In this document: positions 1 through 11,083 of the stretch, one piece after another | Position numbering within the stretch: the stretch's first letter is position 1 | How the letters are laid out: each line of letters opens with the position of its first letter | Origin: Lentinula raphanica | Lineage: Eukaryota; Basidiomycota; Agaricomycetes; Agaricales; Omphalotaceae | Length of the DNA: 64,000 nt | Assembly: GCA_027919835.1 (NCBI GenBank) | Contig: JANVFP010000025.1 | Coordinates: forward strand, 310,001-374,000 | Direction: 5' to 3' | Program-made: the position numbers and the translations under genes | The notes under the pieces: model-generated | Told to the model about the DNA's origin: nothing | Databases searched by the model: none | The model's input: the letters and a program-made list of their open reading frames with translations, nothing else

Positions 1-937
1 CCACTCACTCTAGTGGTGACAGGTGCCGCAAAAATGTGGGCGGGCCCGCAGAGAAAACTGAAGTAGAAGGCAAATATAGACAGGTGCCGCATTGTAGAAG
101 GTTGCTGCCGGTGAGCACTGCGGTTTTAGGTTGCAATTTGACCAAGCAGAGAGGTAAGTCCGAGCGAGACTGGACCGGCCAGTAGTGGGCTCAAACCTCA
201 CGTAGTCAGAGAATGATGGGAAAAGAGCGAAAGCAGCATTGGAGGCTAAATATCAATCCTGATGGCCTGATGCACGGCGGTGCTGATGACCATCAAGAAT
301 ACGAAACATCACAGCATCCGGCGAATATACATTATTGATCGATGCTAATCAGTGCTGAGACTGAGTGCTTCACATCGAGCTGGCGAATGTTGAAGTCGAG
401 AGCATCAAGAGGATATGGTCAATGTGCGTGTGAGGGCTCGAGATTTCAAATTTCCATCCAACTGAAAGACGTCGTATACGTAAGCGCGCGCCACATTCGG
501 CGCTTATTCTACTTCTTGGTCTCGTTCATCACCGTAACTGACCACTAGATGTTCTGTTCCTCCTCTGGTGAAAGGTATGTGCGCGCGATATACAAGGATA
601 TACATTATCTTAGCTACTCAGAGCTATGAATTTCTTACAGCAATGCAGTTTTCTGGAATCCTCATAACAAGAAAACAGTTTTATATTCCGACGAGTCTAT
701 AAGCCTTCATTCAACAACTTGCAAAGCTATCAACGCGATAGTTCGTACTACGTAGTGGATAAAAATCATCTAAAGGACAATGGACATTGCAAGTATCCAC
801 TGGGACTAGCAGGTATGTACAAATTCACGCTCAAGAGAACCTCCTTCTCAGGCAGGCGTTGGGTTCGGACGAGATAACGCGATCTGAGCCTCAGGCTGTT
901 GAGGTTGTCATAAAGCTTAGCCCCCTCCCATGAAGAG
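1..937. other. Left edge, no recognisable gene
   Basis: I see no coding region with family resemblance here. Open frames are short and overlap on both strands. The 3' exon of the secreted-protein gene on the minus strand begins at 938. Confidence 0.5.
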
Positions 938-1644
938 TCATGTACGTACGTTCGAATCTTTATCCACTGGTTCAAGAAAATCTTCGTCTTTGTTCCTGCT
1001 ATCAGTCGCATTATACACGATGTGGTTGATGCTCAAACTAAATTGATGTCCGGCAGTGTGCTTGATGCTATATCAGTACCAACATGATGACAACTGAGCT
1101 CATAGACTACACATACCACCCCATTAGAGTATTCCTCAATCACAGCCAGATAGAAAGTCGCATTAGAGGCTGTCATCCCGGCTTGCCATCCTAGGCCGGT
1201 CTTCTTGGAAAAATCCGGCATGATGAAGTGCGATGGAGCTGGATGGCGTGCGTATGGGACAGCTGTAAAAAGCTTGGTGATCAGTTATCCTGCCAACTGA
1301 GTATGCTCAAATTTCCTGACTTCTTCCAAGAGGAAAGAGCAGGTATGTTCAACATATAAAATCTTACCCGGATAGTTCGCTACATCAAATACTCCAAATG
1401 TATGGCCAGTAGCAAAGTTTGTAGAGCACACAAAATTCTTTGGCAACTCCGTAAAAAGAATCACGGTGTAGTTATAGCTCGAAACAGAGTATTCAGCAAT
1501 ACTCTGATATTCGAATCTGAATAATTCTCCTGGCGCAATCCTCGTGCCATTGGCGGGAGACATGATCCCAGGCGTCGCTGCCTGGACATAAGCCAAGGCC
1601 CAAACACAAACGAGAAAGATCGAGCTAACGAGTCTGCAGGCCAT
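938..1644 (-). CDS. Small secreted protein, paralogue of the 11698-12343 gene
   Basis: Three exons are read: 1644-1368, a second starting after the acceptor near 1263 and ending with the YSNGV peptide, and a third beginning HTAGHQ and stopping with TGA at 938-940. The protein opens with a hydrophobic signal peptide (MACRLVSSIF, about 22 residues). It then runs through an Ig-like core with an SPANGTRIAPGE motif, an SYNYTVILFTE strand, an FATGHTFGVF motif and MPDF...TASNATFYLAVIEEY. The same order of motifs occurs in the gene at 11698-12343, and intron positions match. Several NxT/S sequons suggest extracellular glycosylation. The family looks like the short secreted or wall-associated proteins common in agarics. 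No enzymatic function is assigned. The third exon is the least certain part. Confidence 0.7.
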
Positions 1645-1911
1645 GTAGGAAGGAGATGAATTACCAGCTGAGATTCATCACCCGCTTTTATGCTCGAGGC
1701 TAGGCCAGTAAATTGAGTTAGATGAACGAACAGCATGCAGAGAAGTACTCTCATGAATGGCAAGATTGTGCTTAGGGGTCGAGATGAGCTCCTGTACAGC
1801 TCAAACGAAACTGAATTATGTTGTTCCCTATGAATTTCTATACAATTCGAACCGAGATATGTGCGGAGGTGCATAAGAAACCGATCGAGTGTGAGATAGA
1901 ATTCATCGTTT

Positions 1912-3324
1912 TCAGGTCCTTCGATAAGGCTGATCATTAACAAACAAGCTATGAGAAGTCGATTGAACGGGGAGACCATCGAAGAAGGACACTACGATAC
2001 TATGAGAGCTCCAAAGTCCCTTCAACGTGACGGTATTCAAGGCACAGTCTGAACGCATAATCATGTTCTTCAGATGTCTAAGAGCTTTCCAACTGTTTGC
2101 AGTTTCGAATCCCGCAAATGTCTTCACTCTAAGAGTCGTCAGATTGGGCAACCAAACGGATTCCCAGATATCTGTTGGCGCAAAATCTTCCTGACCGATG
2201 ATTTCCTGCTCCAACACCCTGAGAGAGGTGTGATGGACCTTGGGAAGGTCGCGGTAAGATGAGGATATTGTCGGATCTATATTAGGATTGGGAGCGTATT
2301 TGCTCACTGAGAATGATTGCAATGAGGGGAAATTTTGGAGTAAGGTTGCAAAGGAACTGCCAAAATAGGAGTGGCTGATATTCAATACCGTCAAGTTGCC
2401 CAGGTCCATCGGATCAGTATCCCAAAGATGAGATATATGTAGCGTATGGAGGCTGGGGCAACAAAGTAGGTTATGGGCTAATGGTCTGGCGGGCATCATG
2501 TCGGGCACAGACGGTATCAGTCGCAGTTGCAAGCTGTGAATCATGGTCTCTTTGAACGGTTCTTCTGGGAATTCGGCATCGGGATTCAGAGAGTTCTGTT
2601 TCTCCACCATCATGTCATGGATGTACTTCATCCCCTCGTATCTGCTCACTAGAATCGATACATCTTTCCACCTTCGTAAGTGGTCCAATAACATGTCAAG
2701 GACATTGAGTCCTTCATGATTTATCGGAGTACGAGCCTGAGTGGGGGTATTGATAACCGTAATGGAGATATCCAGGGGCGCGATGGGGCCCGAGCGCGAT
2801 ATGCATTCCTTCATGATACGCCCTACCTCTGAGCGACCGCCACTAGCGGTGTCTATCAGCCACACATGCATCGAAGACCAAAGCTCCGGCTGAGAAAGCG
2901 CCTGTGTACGCCACCACATGCATACCCAGGTTAATCTCAACTTGGACACTGGACCGCTCAGTTTCGTGCTGTATCCGGGAATACCGAACGCAATCGAACC
3001 GCGTGCGGCTATAGCGAAGACCTCACTGAGTATCTCTGGAGGGAGTCTTCGAATAGGAGAGAGCAAGGAAGACTGGCATGCTGAAATTTTTTCCAGAAGC
3101 ATGGCATCATTGTCGTTCGAGGGCTTTGTACTTTCGACAGGAGATAGTGGTAGCTGTGATTCGCAATTGAGCTCCAAGTCTAGAATGTTATTGTTTCTGC
3201 ATCTCAAGAGGAGTTCCTGGTATGTTTCCTCGCAGAAACGAACTTTCCCAATGGGCGGTAGTAGGGCCATTCTATTAGTAATGGCCCGGGAATATTCGTC
3301 TGGACTCGGGAGCTGTGTAGGCAT
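1912..3324 (-). CDS. F-box domain protein
   Basis: A single open frame of 470 codons. Residues about 88-150 form a classic agaric F-box: LSPIRRLPPEILSEVFAIAA, followed by LRLTWVCMWWRTQALSQPELWSS. The rest resembles the leucine-rich substrate-recognition half of this family, with FPSLQSFSVSKY and LPNLTTLRVKTF-like strands. By family, it would bind Skp1 in an SCF ubiquitin ligase; the substrate cannot be predicted. The F-box starts near residue 90, after a coiled-coil-prone leader, as is usual for mushroom F-box proteins. The C-terminus ends abruptly in a short tail, so a further 3' exon toward 1500 is possible. It stands convergent to nothing and its 5' end faces a 0.8-kb gap. Confidence 0.85.
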   Translation of the reverse strand: MPTQLPSPDEYSRAITNRMALLPPIGKVRFCEETYQELLLRCRNNNILDLELNCESQLPLSPVESTKPSNDNDAMLLEKISACQSSLLSPIRRLPPEILSEVFAIAARGSIAFGIPGYSTKLSGPVSKLRLTWVCMWWRTQALSQPELWSSMHVWLIDTASGGRSEVGRIMKECISRSGPIAPLDISITVINTPTQARTPINHEGLNVLDMLLDHLRRWKDVSILVSRYEGMKYIHDMMVEKQNSLNPDAEFPEEPFKETMIHSLQLRLIPSVPDMMPARPLAHNLLCCPSLHTLHISHLWDTDPMDLGNLTVLNISHSYFGSSFATLLQNFPSLQSFSVSKYAPNPNIDPTISSSYRDLPKVHHTSLRVLEQEIIGQEDFAPTDIWESVWLPNLTTLRVKTFAGFETANSWKALRHLKNMIMRSDCALNTVTLKGLWSSHSIVVSFFDGLPVQSTSHSLFVNDQPYRRT

Positions 3325-4110
3325 GGGTGTTACAAGCGGTAGGACTGGTTAGGATGGAGCGATAGAGCTAGCCTGACATGGCGTAGTGCTGACGAAGGTT
3401 TGGAAGGTTTGAATAATAAAGAACAGGATGAGAACCAAACGCGCGGGAATTTAAAACAAGTTGCGAGTCAGGCGGCTAGCTTGATATGCAGTAGACCACA
3501 AAAGACCACAAAGTGAATCAATGATGATGTTTATCCTGTACTTATCTCAAGCTTTCAGATGTTTGTAACATTGTTGAGCAACGTATCGAAGCACAATTAG
3601 TTTGATTTGTTGCATACTACTTATGTGCTCGAATCGGAACCATGCAAGCATTGAGAGCACTTATGAGGGACTTTAAGGATTATGAATCAGGTTAGGGATA
3701 GGTGAGAAGAGTCGCCACACGGTGTCAGCTCAGTGAGCAGAACAGAAGAACTTTTCCATAAGGAAGGCCTCTGAAGGCCTTTGGCTGTCCTCCAGAACCC
3801 TCCTTGAGTCCGACTTGCGCGATCTTCGCATGCAATGTTTCTTGAGTTGGAGGTCCATTCATTCATTACTGTACCCCGCGGATGAGTCGATGAAATCTAA
3901 TAACTTCCACCACTTACCAGCACTTACCTCAGTGCCTATAGATAATAGGTGCCTATATGGATCATCTTCTCCGACGGAACGACCACTGACTCGCAACTGA
4001 GCGCTGAGCGATAACGATCAGATTAAGCAATTCATCCTTCTCGTTCTAAGCCTCTTCCTTATAAATTCCTGGTTTCCTCTCTCTACCCTCATCTGATCAT
4101 ATCGCCTGTG
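3325..4110. other. Intergenic, shared 5' region of the F-box and tautomerase genes
   Basis: This is the divergent spacer between the F-box start (3324, -) and the tautomerase start (4111, +). I see no convincing gene or repeat. Confidence 0.5.
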
Positions 4111-4695
4111 ATGCCTTTCCACCGTTTCTACTGCACCGCGAATCTCTACACCAAGGCAGAGAAACAAGCTATTGCTCGCAGCATAACAGATCTCTATGCC
4201 AAAGTCCCAGTTCCGCGATTCTACGTCGTTATCAACTTCATCGAGGTTGGAGAAGACGATTACTATGTCAGTGGGGAGCCCGCTGGAAGGTTTGTGAGGA
4301 TTCACGTCCAGCATTTGGCGCGAAATCTGCAGACGTACGTTGAATGATTCGTTGATAAGTAAGAGCTCTGTGTACTATTAGTGACTTGTGCGTTTCAGTT
4401 TCGAGGAGAAGCGCGAATTCATGGAGAGGTACGAAAAGGTCCTCGAGCCATTCACCAAAGGTAAATGCATTGACTGGGAAGTGCAAGTATCTAACGAAGA
4501 CGTAAGTCTCGATACCTCGTCAGAGCGATCGCATTACTCACTGTGTCTGCCATTCAGCCTGTATTCTGGAATTGGAACGGTGTTCGTCCCCCGCCGTTCG
4601 ATTCGGAAGCGGAAGCGTACCAGAACTGGTACGATATCAACAAGCCGGTGGAATGGTCAGAGGGAGGTATCGCGAAGAAAGATGGTGAGAACTGA
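4111..4695 (+). CDS. Tautomerase, cis-CaaD-like
   Basis: Three exons (4111-4334, 4399-4501, 4558-4695) give 154 residues. The start is the ATG at 4111, because it places proline directly after Met (MPFHRFYCT). Pro-1 is the catalytic base throughout the tautomerase superfamily. The rest follows the fungal cis-3-chloroacrylic acid dehalogenase-like pattern: LYTKAEKQAIARSITDLY, PRFYVVINFIEV, FVRIHVQHLAR, then the C-terminal VFWNWNGVRPPP and NKPVEW segments. Both introns are GT-AG and about 55-65 bp. The family acts as cytosolic trimers on small enolisable or halogenated acids. The physiological substrate of the fungal members is generally unknown, so dehalogenase activity should not be assumed. 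Confidence 0.85.
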
Positions 4696-4919
4696 GGATT
4701 ATACTTTCTGCGTGTGTTCTGTACTGTTATTCGCAATCACAATGAACATTGGTGAATCCGGATCGACTGGAAACGTCGCGCGCGCGCATGAGCTTGAAGA
4801 TGGAGAGAGGGAGCATCAACTCTGATTGTGAATACTGAATGATTGGAGATAACAAATGGATTACGATGCTACAATGATTGTTAGATACAGGATTGAGATT
4901 TAGGAGTGTCACCGAGTCG

Positions 4920-5645
4920 TCAGTCTGCCCTCCATTCGACTTGTCCTTTCGACCATCCATCGGACCATATCATCCTCTTGTGATAGATTTTCCTTGCTTC
5001 CTTGAATTCCTTGATGAAATCCTCTATCTCCTTTCCACTAGGCGTTGCTGTACCCGACTGGCTTTCTGGAGATCCCAGAGATTGACGTTGAATGAATGCA
5101 GTAGCAAGACGTTCAGAGATATCATCTTGTGCCGTCACACTATGACGAAGACGCATAAGGAGGAACTGAGGAGTGAATCTCTTTGTAAGAGTGATAGTCA
5201 GCACATTTAGACAGGCCAGTATATAAAGCCATTACACCGACCTGATAAACCTCGCGTTGTTCCTTCTCTACTTCTTGCCATCTGGCTTCTAAATTTTTGG
5301 CTTCGTTGAAAGCATCCTGCGTTTCCGAACGCAGCCTGTATAACTTTTCTTGTAGAGCCAGATTATTCTCTAAAGCATCGCACACGATCAGATGTATTTT
5401 CTCGAATGAATCGAAAGCAAATTCGTATCTCACTAGCAATGGATTCATTGGCATTCCCAAGCTCAGCTTGGGCATCGTATATGGCTTTCACTCTGGGCAA
5501 TGAGTGGAAGACGGCTTGAAAATAATTTGTATCACTGAGCAGATCCTCGAGGTCCTGCCGGCTGGAGGGACAGTGCTTAGTGTCTAACTGACGCTCTTGA
5601 CTAATTTGCCTCGTACGATAGATGAGCGAGTTCAGGGAAATCCAT
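4920..5645 (-). CDS. VPS37: ESCRT-I subunit VPS37 (Mod(r) domain)
   Basis: Four exons give about 181 residues. The start is the ATG ending at 5645 (MDFPELAHLS). A 55-bp intron then joins to RQDLEDLLSDTNYFQAVFHS, LPRVKAIYDAQAELG and, after a second intron, IAKNNLALQEKLYRLR. These are the hallmark helices of the Mod(r)/VPS37 domain. The last exon contains RFTPQFLLMRLRHSVTAQDD, the conserved C-terminal hairpin, and ends QVEWRAD. VPS37 assembles with VPS23, VPS28 and MVB12 in ESCRT-I, which sorts ubiquitinated cargo at endosomes. The third intron uses a weak donor (GTCGGT). The ATG lies only 98 bp from the divergent RRP40 start, so both share one compact promoter. Confidence 0.88.
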
Positions 5646-5743
5646 GGTAAGTTGAGTGACTACATCGGTGGACATGGTTGAACAAGAGAGAAAGAAGAGC
5701 AACAATAGGCGCTCATCCGATATCTGTTTTCTCACTTCCCATT
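5646..5743. promoter_or_regulatory. Bidirectional promoter of VPS37 and RRP40
   Basis: 98 bp separate the two divergent start codons (5645 minus, 5744 plus). Both 5' UTRs and core promoters must lie in or overlap this spacer. No clear TATA box is visible. Confidence 0.6.
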
Positions 5744-6631
5744 ATGTCAATCGTACTCCCGGGCGAACGAGCACCAGCTCAACATGTCAATCTGAAGCTT
5801 GGTCCCGGTCTTTTACAAGCACCCAATGGCTCTTCCTCTACCAATCGCACAGCACCGTCGATATTCGCCACTCGTGCAGGTACACTGAATCATTCTGCAA
5901 ATGGCAGTAAATGGTGGGTGGAAAGTAATGCAAGACGGGTAAAGTTTTCACTAGCCGCTTTGCGTTTCTCTCTGTTTATGTCCTTGAAACTAGTATGTGC
6001 CTGCTGCTCAGGAATCTGTGGTAGGCGTCGTGGTGCAAAAGCAGGGCGAAGGTTTTCGCGTAGACATCGGCTCGGCGCATTCCGCAAATTTAGATGGCCT
6101 GGCTTTCGAGGGAGCCACTAAAAGGAATAAACCAAATCTCAAGGTAGCAAGAGACTTCATCAGTCTGGACTCTAACGGAGCTAAGGCGACAGGTTGGAAG
6201 CTTGGTATATGCTCGAGTTTCGTCAGCTCATAAAGATATGGAACCGGAGTTGGAATGTTTTGACGCGCAAACGCGAAAAGCAGAAGGTTTTGGAGAACTG
6301 AAAGGTGGTTTCCTAGTGAAATGTAGTCTAAGACTTTGCCGACAGTACGTGAAATTTCTTGAATGGTTGAGGACATCGTTGAAGTATTCTCCTTACGTCT
6401 GTCAGATTACTAGATCCCAAGCATTTTCTACTACCTCTCTTAGGGTCTCTCTTTCCCCTCGAAATTGCAGTCGGCCTTAATGGCAGGATTTGGATCAACT
6501 CTCAAGACGCGAAGCGTATCATTGCCATAGCTCAAGTGATCGAAGCGGCTGATCCAGATGCACAGGGCATGGGCGAAAGTGATATCAGGATTTTGCTGGA
6601 AGATCTGGATCGCAAGTGGATGTTTGAGTAA
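5744..6631 (+). CDS. RRP40: RNA exosome subunit RRP40 (EXOSC3)
   Basis: Four exons give about 240 residues. The start is the ATG at 5744 (MSIVLPGERAP); the in-frame sequence upstream is not conserved-looking. Order of domains: N-terminal domain with KWWVESNARR joined across an intron to YVPAAQESVVG; S1 domain (VVVQKQGEGFRVDIGSAHSA, VGSLVYARVSSAHKDMEPEL); and a KH domain with the RRP40-type GLNGRIWI signature (GxNG). The stop follows DLDRKWMFE at 6629-6631. RRP40 is one of three S1/KH cap proteins of the nine-subunit exosome and helps feed RNA to RRP44 and RRP6 in nucleus and cytoplasm. All introns are GT-AG and about 55 bp. Length fits the family. Confidence 0.92.
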
Positions 6632-7655
6632 TGATAGTATCCGTCATATATTGCTTTTTCTTGCACTTGGCCCAGATCATGTTTCGACAAAAGGTCCGTC
6701 CAGTTTTGTTGAACAAGCTATGTAAACTCTAACCTCAACTTCTTAAATCCACTCGCCCTTCTGTCTCTCTCTTTTCAGAAGTCTCTGCCGCAGGCACGCA
6801 GATATTAGTGACCCAGACTACGCTCGGATTGAGTTTGGACGATTCCCGCCTCTGCTTTTGGAGTCTACATACGCCATTCCTATCCTAATGCTTCAACCAC
6901 TATATCACCCAAAAGTGACGTCCAGTGGCGATCTTGGCTCCGACATGTTCGAGCGAATCGAGACCTCTCTTGACTTATGAACCTGCTCAAGGAACAAGGC
7001 CTTTGCGCGGTCGGGTATATTTAGCTTCGCAGCTTTGCAATTAATAACATCTAGGCGCATAACCACCCTCATCACCCTCTTCCTGACAATGTCCACTGTT
7101 TCATGGATAATTGGACCTTTAGGACACGTTCGCCTGGGTAATTCCATGATCCACGGTCACAGCTTGTACACAGAGTCACAGGTGGAATGGAATATGCGAG
7201 TACGTCCGCACTTGGAATACAGCCTTCAATATCGGGTTTGACTCCACTCCGGCCTTTTCCATCTTCTCCTCCTGTCCATCGTAATGTGTAAACGCTGACA
7301 ATGACGGAAGAAATGAATCGGTCGAGTAGTCAGCTGGAACGTTCAGGAAGTTGGCCTTGATTTGTTTCTCACTGATGCAAACTATGGCGCTGCCCCCTCG
7401 GAATTGCACGACCCCGTTTAAGGTCGTTCTTTTGCCCACTCAGTTACACTCTCACAATTTGCCGGTGCTATTCTACGTTCTCAATGTCGATCTCCTATTA
7501 TCATTATTGAACAAACCTTTCTAAGTCCATTTCCAAACCTCCGATTCGGGCATGGCGAGCGTTTACAGGTTTCTGTGACATGGTGTTCTCGGGAATGAGG
7601 AGTATAAGTAGGATGTCATCGACATCTGAGGCGAGAAACCTCCTCGGTTGACATT
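6632..7655. other. Intergenic, possible small unassigned exons
   Basis: There is no recognised gene in about 1 kb. Two minus-strand frames (7176-7439 and 6905-7147) have protein-like composition but no family resemblance and no clear splice linkage, so I do not call them. A TATA-like TATAAGTA lies near 7600, upstream of the next gene. Confidence 0.4.
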
Positions 7656-8380
7656 ATGAAGATACTTTCGACTTCCTTTCTCTGTGCTGCTCTCTTTGCC
7701 TCCGTTGTACTCGAACCTACGGTCCTGGCACAAAATGTTTTCATCGGTTCCCCCACAACCGACACCACTGTCTCTGCAGGATCGAATTTTTCTGTGAGGA
7801 TTGACAGACCAGTGAGTAATATTCATGATACTCTGATGTTCTCAATTTCACGATCCATCTTTGAACATCACCGCCGAGTACCCAAGTATGTTGAACGGGG
7901 ATAGACATTGATGATGATGTAGAACTTTATAAGGGTCTTCGATGTTTTCACTCGCTCTTTCTTTAACCACTCCGCTCTTCGCGTGCTTCTCTTCCAACAC
8001 TCATGATATATCACAATCCAGGACACCCTCACAGGCTCCATTGAAGTGGTTATTGTCATGGGTATATGGCCTTGTGGTAGTCTTCCATGCCCTGGACCCT
8101 CGAATATCCTTGGTACCATTCTATACAATGGCCCCTTCGACCCCCAGTTCTCCGTTCCTTCGAATTCTCTCCCACCACATGAGAATTTCACAGTCACTAT
8201 TCCGGAGGGTTTTACTAAAGGACAAACCCAGCTTGGAGTAATGCATGTTTCGCTTATTGGGGTATGTACCTCAACCTACCTTAGCTTTGTTGTCGAAGCT
8301 GCGATTCTGATACTGACATTCTGTAGGCAGGATTAGCTCCGTTCCTCGAGACCTTGAACACAACGTTGACGATTGTTTGA
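7656..8380 (+). CDS. Small secreted protein (agaric type)
   Basis: Three exons are read. The first (MKILSTSFLCAALFASVVL...) encodes a signal peptide with cleavage near LAQ-NVFIG, then GSPTTDTTVSAGSNFSVRID. An unusually long first intron of about 208 bp follows, then DTLTGSIEVVIVMGIWPCGS and further sequence to SLIG. After a short intron it ends NTTLTIV with TGA at 8378-8380. The layout (signal peptide, Ser/Thr-rich first strand, one compact beta-rich domain of about 150 residues) matches secreted proteins abundant in mushroom genomes. It resembles the 938 and 11698 genes in plan but not closely in motif. Function is unknown. The location is inferred to be extracellular. Confidence 0.65.
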
Positions 8381-8721
8381 TTTCTGGGGGTGATACTTAT
8401 GTATCATCAGCCTTCGAACCCTTTGCCAGTTTCTTGAGAGTTATGAAGGCGTGTTACACGAATTAAGGTTGTTTGGCGAACGTGGGGGTAAGAGATATTG
8501 GACTCGGAATTCTGAGGAATGAATCAAGGTCGAAATTCTGACTGTGGAGGTAACCGAGTAAAGTTGGCGAAGCATATGTTGTTTGGACTTGGGTTTTCTA
8601 ATGACAGCTATGTACAATCTACAAGCATCGTTATGGATTTGTTGTTGAGACAAGCGCCGAATGTCAGAAACCTGGGATTCGATCAGCTAAATCTCATGAA
8701 CCGTTTGAATAACAAACAAAC
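8381..8721. other. Convergent 3' spacer
   Basis: This lies between the stop of the secreted-protein gene (+) and the stop of EAF6 (-). It holds only short shadow frames and presumably both 3' UTRs. Confidence 0.5.
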
Positions 8722-9363
8722 CTAGTCATCGTCCATCAACCTGGCTCTCTTCGTTGGTCTACGACCTAATGCAGGGACAGAATCATCATCACTAATAGTC
8801 CCAACGCTTCTCCTAGTGCTAGCCCTCTTCCGACGTTGATATTCTTTGTCTCTCGTCAACTTGTTCTGTTGTGCAGCAGTCAGACCTTCGCTGCGAGTGG
8901 CAGGTGGCACGATGACTGTAGTGAGCCCAGCATTCGTCTGTTTGGCTAATTCTTCGTCTCCATTCTCTTCAGACATGAGGTCCAGAGACTGTTCAAAGGT
9001 GAACTTCGTTTAGAAATCACGATACAATATAAGCCACACCCTAGTATATGTGAGACTGCTGTTGGAGAAGATTCGGTCCTGTTCAGCGGCTTCGGTTCTC
9101 CTTCTACCAGTCGCTTGGTTCTTCAAATAGTTTTCGAAGCCTTGTATGAGATTTCCTCCAGAATGAGCACCGGTTTCCGAAAGATATGTTCCCTCCAAAG
9201 TGAATATTTGTGCCTCTACTTGGGCCTACAAGAATCAACGACAAATTCTGGTGAATAGATAGTTCAAACATACAAGTTTCTTGTCTATAGCTCTTTTCTT
9301 CGGTAGTTGAGCTAGGAGATCTTTCTTTATGGCTTCATAGCGATTCTTGACATCTTCGGCCAT
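8722..9363 (-). CDS. EAF6: NuA4 histone acetyltransferase subunit EAF6
   Basis: The start is the ATG ending at 9363 (MAEDVKNRYEAIKKDLLAQL), followed by a basic stretch and an intron, then a coiled-coil segment. The diagnostic block is LEGTYLSETGAHSGGNLIQG, then FENYLKN, a short basic linker and DRIFSNSSLTYTR. This is the signature of the EAF6/MEAF6 family (NuA4, NuA3 and mammalian MOZ/TIP60 complexes). The last exon encodes a charged, low-complexity tail with RRKRASTRRS and PTKRARLMDDD, a plausible nuclear localisation signal. EAF6 is a small scaffold subunit in the nucleus. Its start codon lies 126 bp from the divergent RPT5 start. Confidence 0.88.
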
Positions 9364-9489
9364 CGCATGCGGAGAAGGGATTCATTGTTTGTTTTTGTTT
9401 GGCAAAGGCCTGAAGGGAAGGACGCGTCACGTCAATTCCTCAAATTAGCGCCAGTCTTCAAACCACTTTCACCTTTACCTCCTTCCCCA
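9364..9489. promoter_or_regulatory. Bidirectional promoter of EAF6 and RPT5
   Basis: 126 bp lie between divergent ATGs. TTTGGCAAA at 9398-9406 matches 7 of 9 positions of the ascomycete proteasome-associated control element GGTGGCAAA. Whether basidiomycetes use that element is not known to me, so this is only a candidate. Confidence 0.5.
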
Positions 9490-11083
9490 ATGTCTTCAGC
9501 TCAACCCCCTTCCGAACCACCCTCTAATCCTGAGAAGCAGCCTGAGGCTCCTCATCAGTCTTCGTCAACCGAGAACCAAGAAGCAGCTATGGATACCACG
9601 CCAGACGTACCTGCGGAAGACACTTTCGACGATCTTCCAGAAGACATTCTCTCTCTCAGCACAGAGGATATCCTAACAAGAATACGTCTCTTAGACAATG
9701 ATATTAAAGTCAGCGCATGAACAGCTTGTGAATGTTGTGGTTTCTCACATATAGATCCAGGTCATGCGTTCCGAAACGATGAGATTACAACACGAACAGA
9801 CAGTCATGAAGGAAAAGATTCGTGACAATGGCGAGAAGATCAAACAGAACAAAGTTTTACCCTATCTTGTTGGAAATGTGGTCGAGGTAAGGACCTTGTC
9901 CGTGCTGATATCGTACATCTCCTCATACAATCTGTTAGATCTTGGACGTCGGTCCAGAGGGCGAAGAAGATGGCGCGAATCAAGACCTTGACTCTATGCG
10001 CAAGGGTAAATGCGCTGTGGTCAAAACCTCTACTCGACAAACCGTATTCCTTCCCATGATTGGTCTTGTTCCGCCAGAGAAACTCAAGCCAGGAGACCTC
10101 GTTGGTGTGAACAAAGATTCATATCTCGTCCTCGATACCTTACCAGCTGAATTCGATTCCCGTGTAAAAGCGATGGAAGTCGATGAGCGGCCTACGGAAA
10201 CATATACAGATATTGGTGGTTTAGAGAAGCAGATAGAGGAACTAGTCGAAGCCATCGTTTTGCCGATGCAAGAAGCTGACAAGTTCAAAACTTTAGGCAT
10301 CAAGCCGCCTAAAGGTTGTCTCATGTATGGTCCTCCTGGGACCGGAAAGACCCTTCTGGCACGAGCTTGCGCCGCACAAACGAAGGCCTGTTATCTGAAA
10401 CTGGCTGGCCCATCACTGGTGCAGATGTTCATCGGCGATGGTGCCAAACTTGTCCGCGATGCTTTCGCTCTTGCAAAGGAGAAAGCTCCCGCAATCATCT
10501 TTATCGACGAGTTAGACGCTATCGGTACCAAACGTTTTGATTCCGACAAAAGCGGGGATCGTGAGGTGCAGCGAACAATGCTGGAGTTGCTAAATCAGTT
10601 GGATGGTTTTAGCAGTGATGAACGAATCAAGGTATGATTCACTCTATCCAACTTGTTGGTTCGACTTCTGATGCGTTCTATACCCCAGGTCATAGCGGCT
10701 ACCAACCGAATTGACATACTTGATCCTGCTTTACTTCGTTCGGGACGTTTAGATCGCAAGATTGAGTTTCCCCTGCCCAATGAAACTGCGCGCGCACGTA
10801 TTTTGGAGATTCACTCGCGGAAGATGACGTTGTCGGAAGATGTCAACTTTGAAGAACTTGCACGGAGTACGGATGAGTTTAACGCGGCACAGCTCAAGGC
10901 AACGTGTGTCGAAGCTGGCATGATGGCCTTGAGGGAGGGCGCCTCCAAGTTGACGCATGAACATTTCCTTACTGGTATTTCTGAAGGTGACATGATCAAT
11001 CTTTCGTGCTATCAATACCGGTTACTCATATGCTATTTCCAGTGCAAAGCAAGAAGAAGAACGATCTCATGTACTTCGCTTAG
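9490..11083 (+). CDS. RPT5: 26S proteasome regulatory ATPase RPT5 (PSMC3, subunit 6A)
   Basis: Five exons give about 457 residues. The ATG at 9490 ([11 protein letters not shown]) is preferred over an in-frame ATG at 9367 that would lie almost at the EAF6 start. Order: acidic, Pro/Ser-rich leader; coiled coil (IRLLDNDIK across an intron to [12 protein letters not shown]); OB fold; AAA domain with Walker A GPPGTGKT at about residues 246-253 (nt 10329-10352); Walker B IIFIDE near residue 301; and the second region of homology with [14 protein letters not shown]. The last exon ends [10 protein letters not shown], the HbYX motif (YFA) that docks into the 20S alpha ring. RPT5 is one of six ATPases unfolding ubiquitinated substrates. 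All key residues are intact. Confidence 0.96.
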
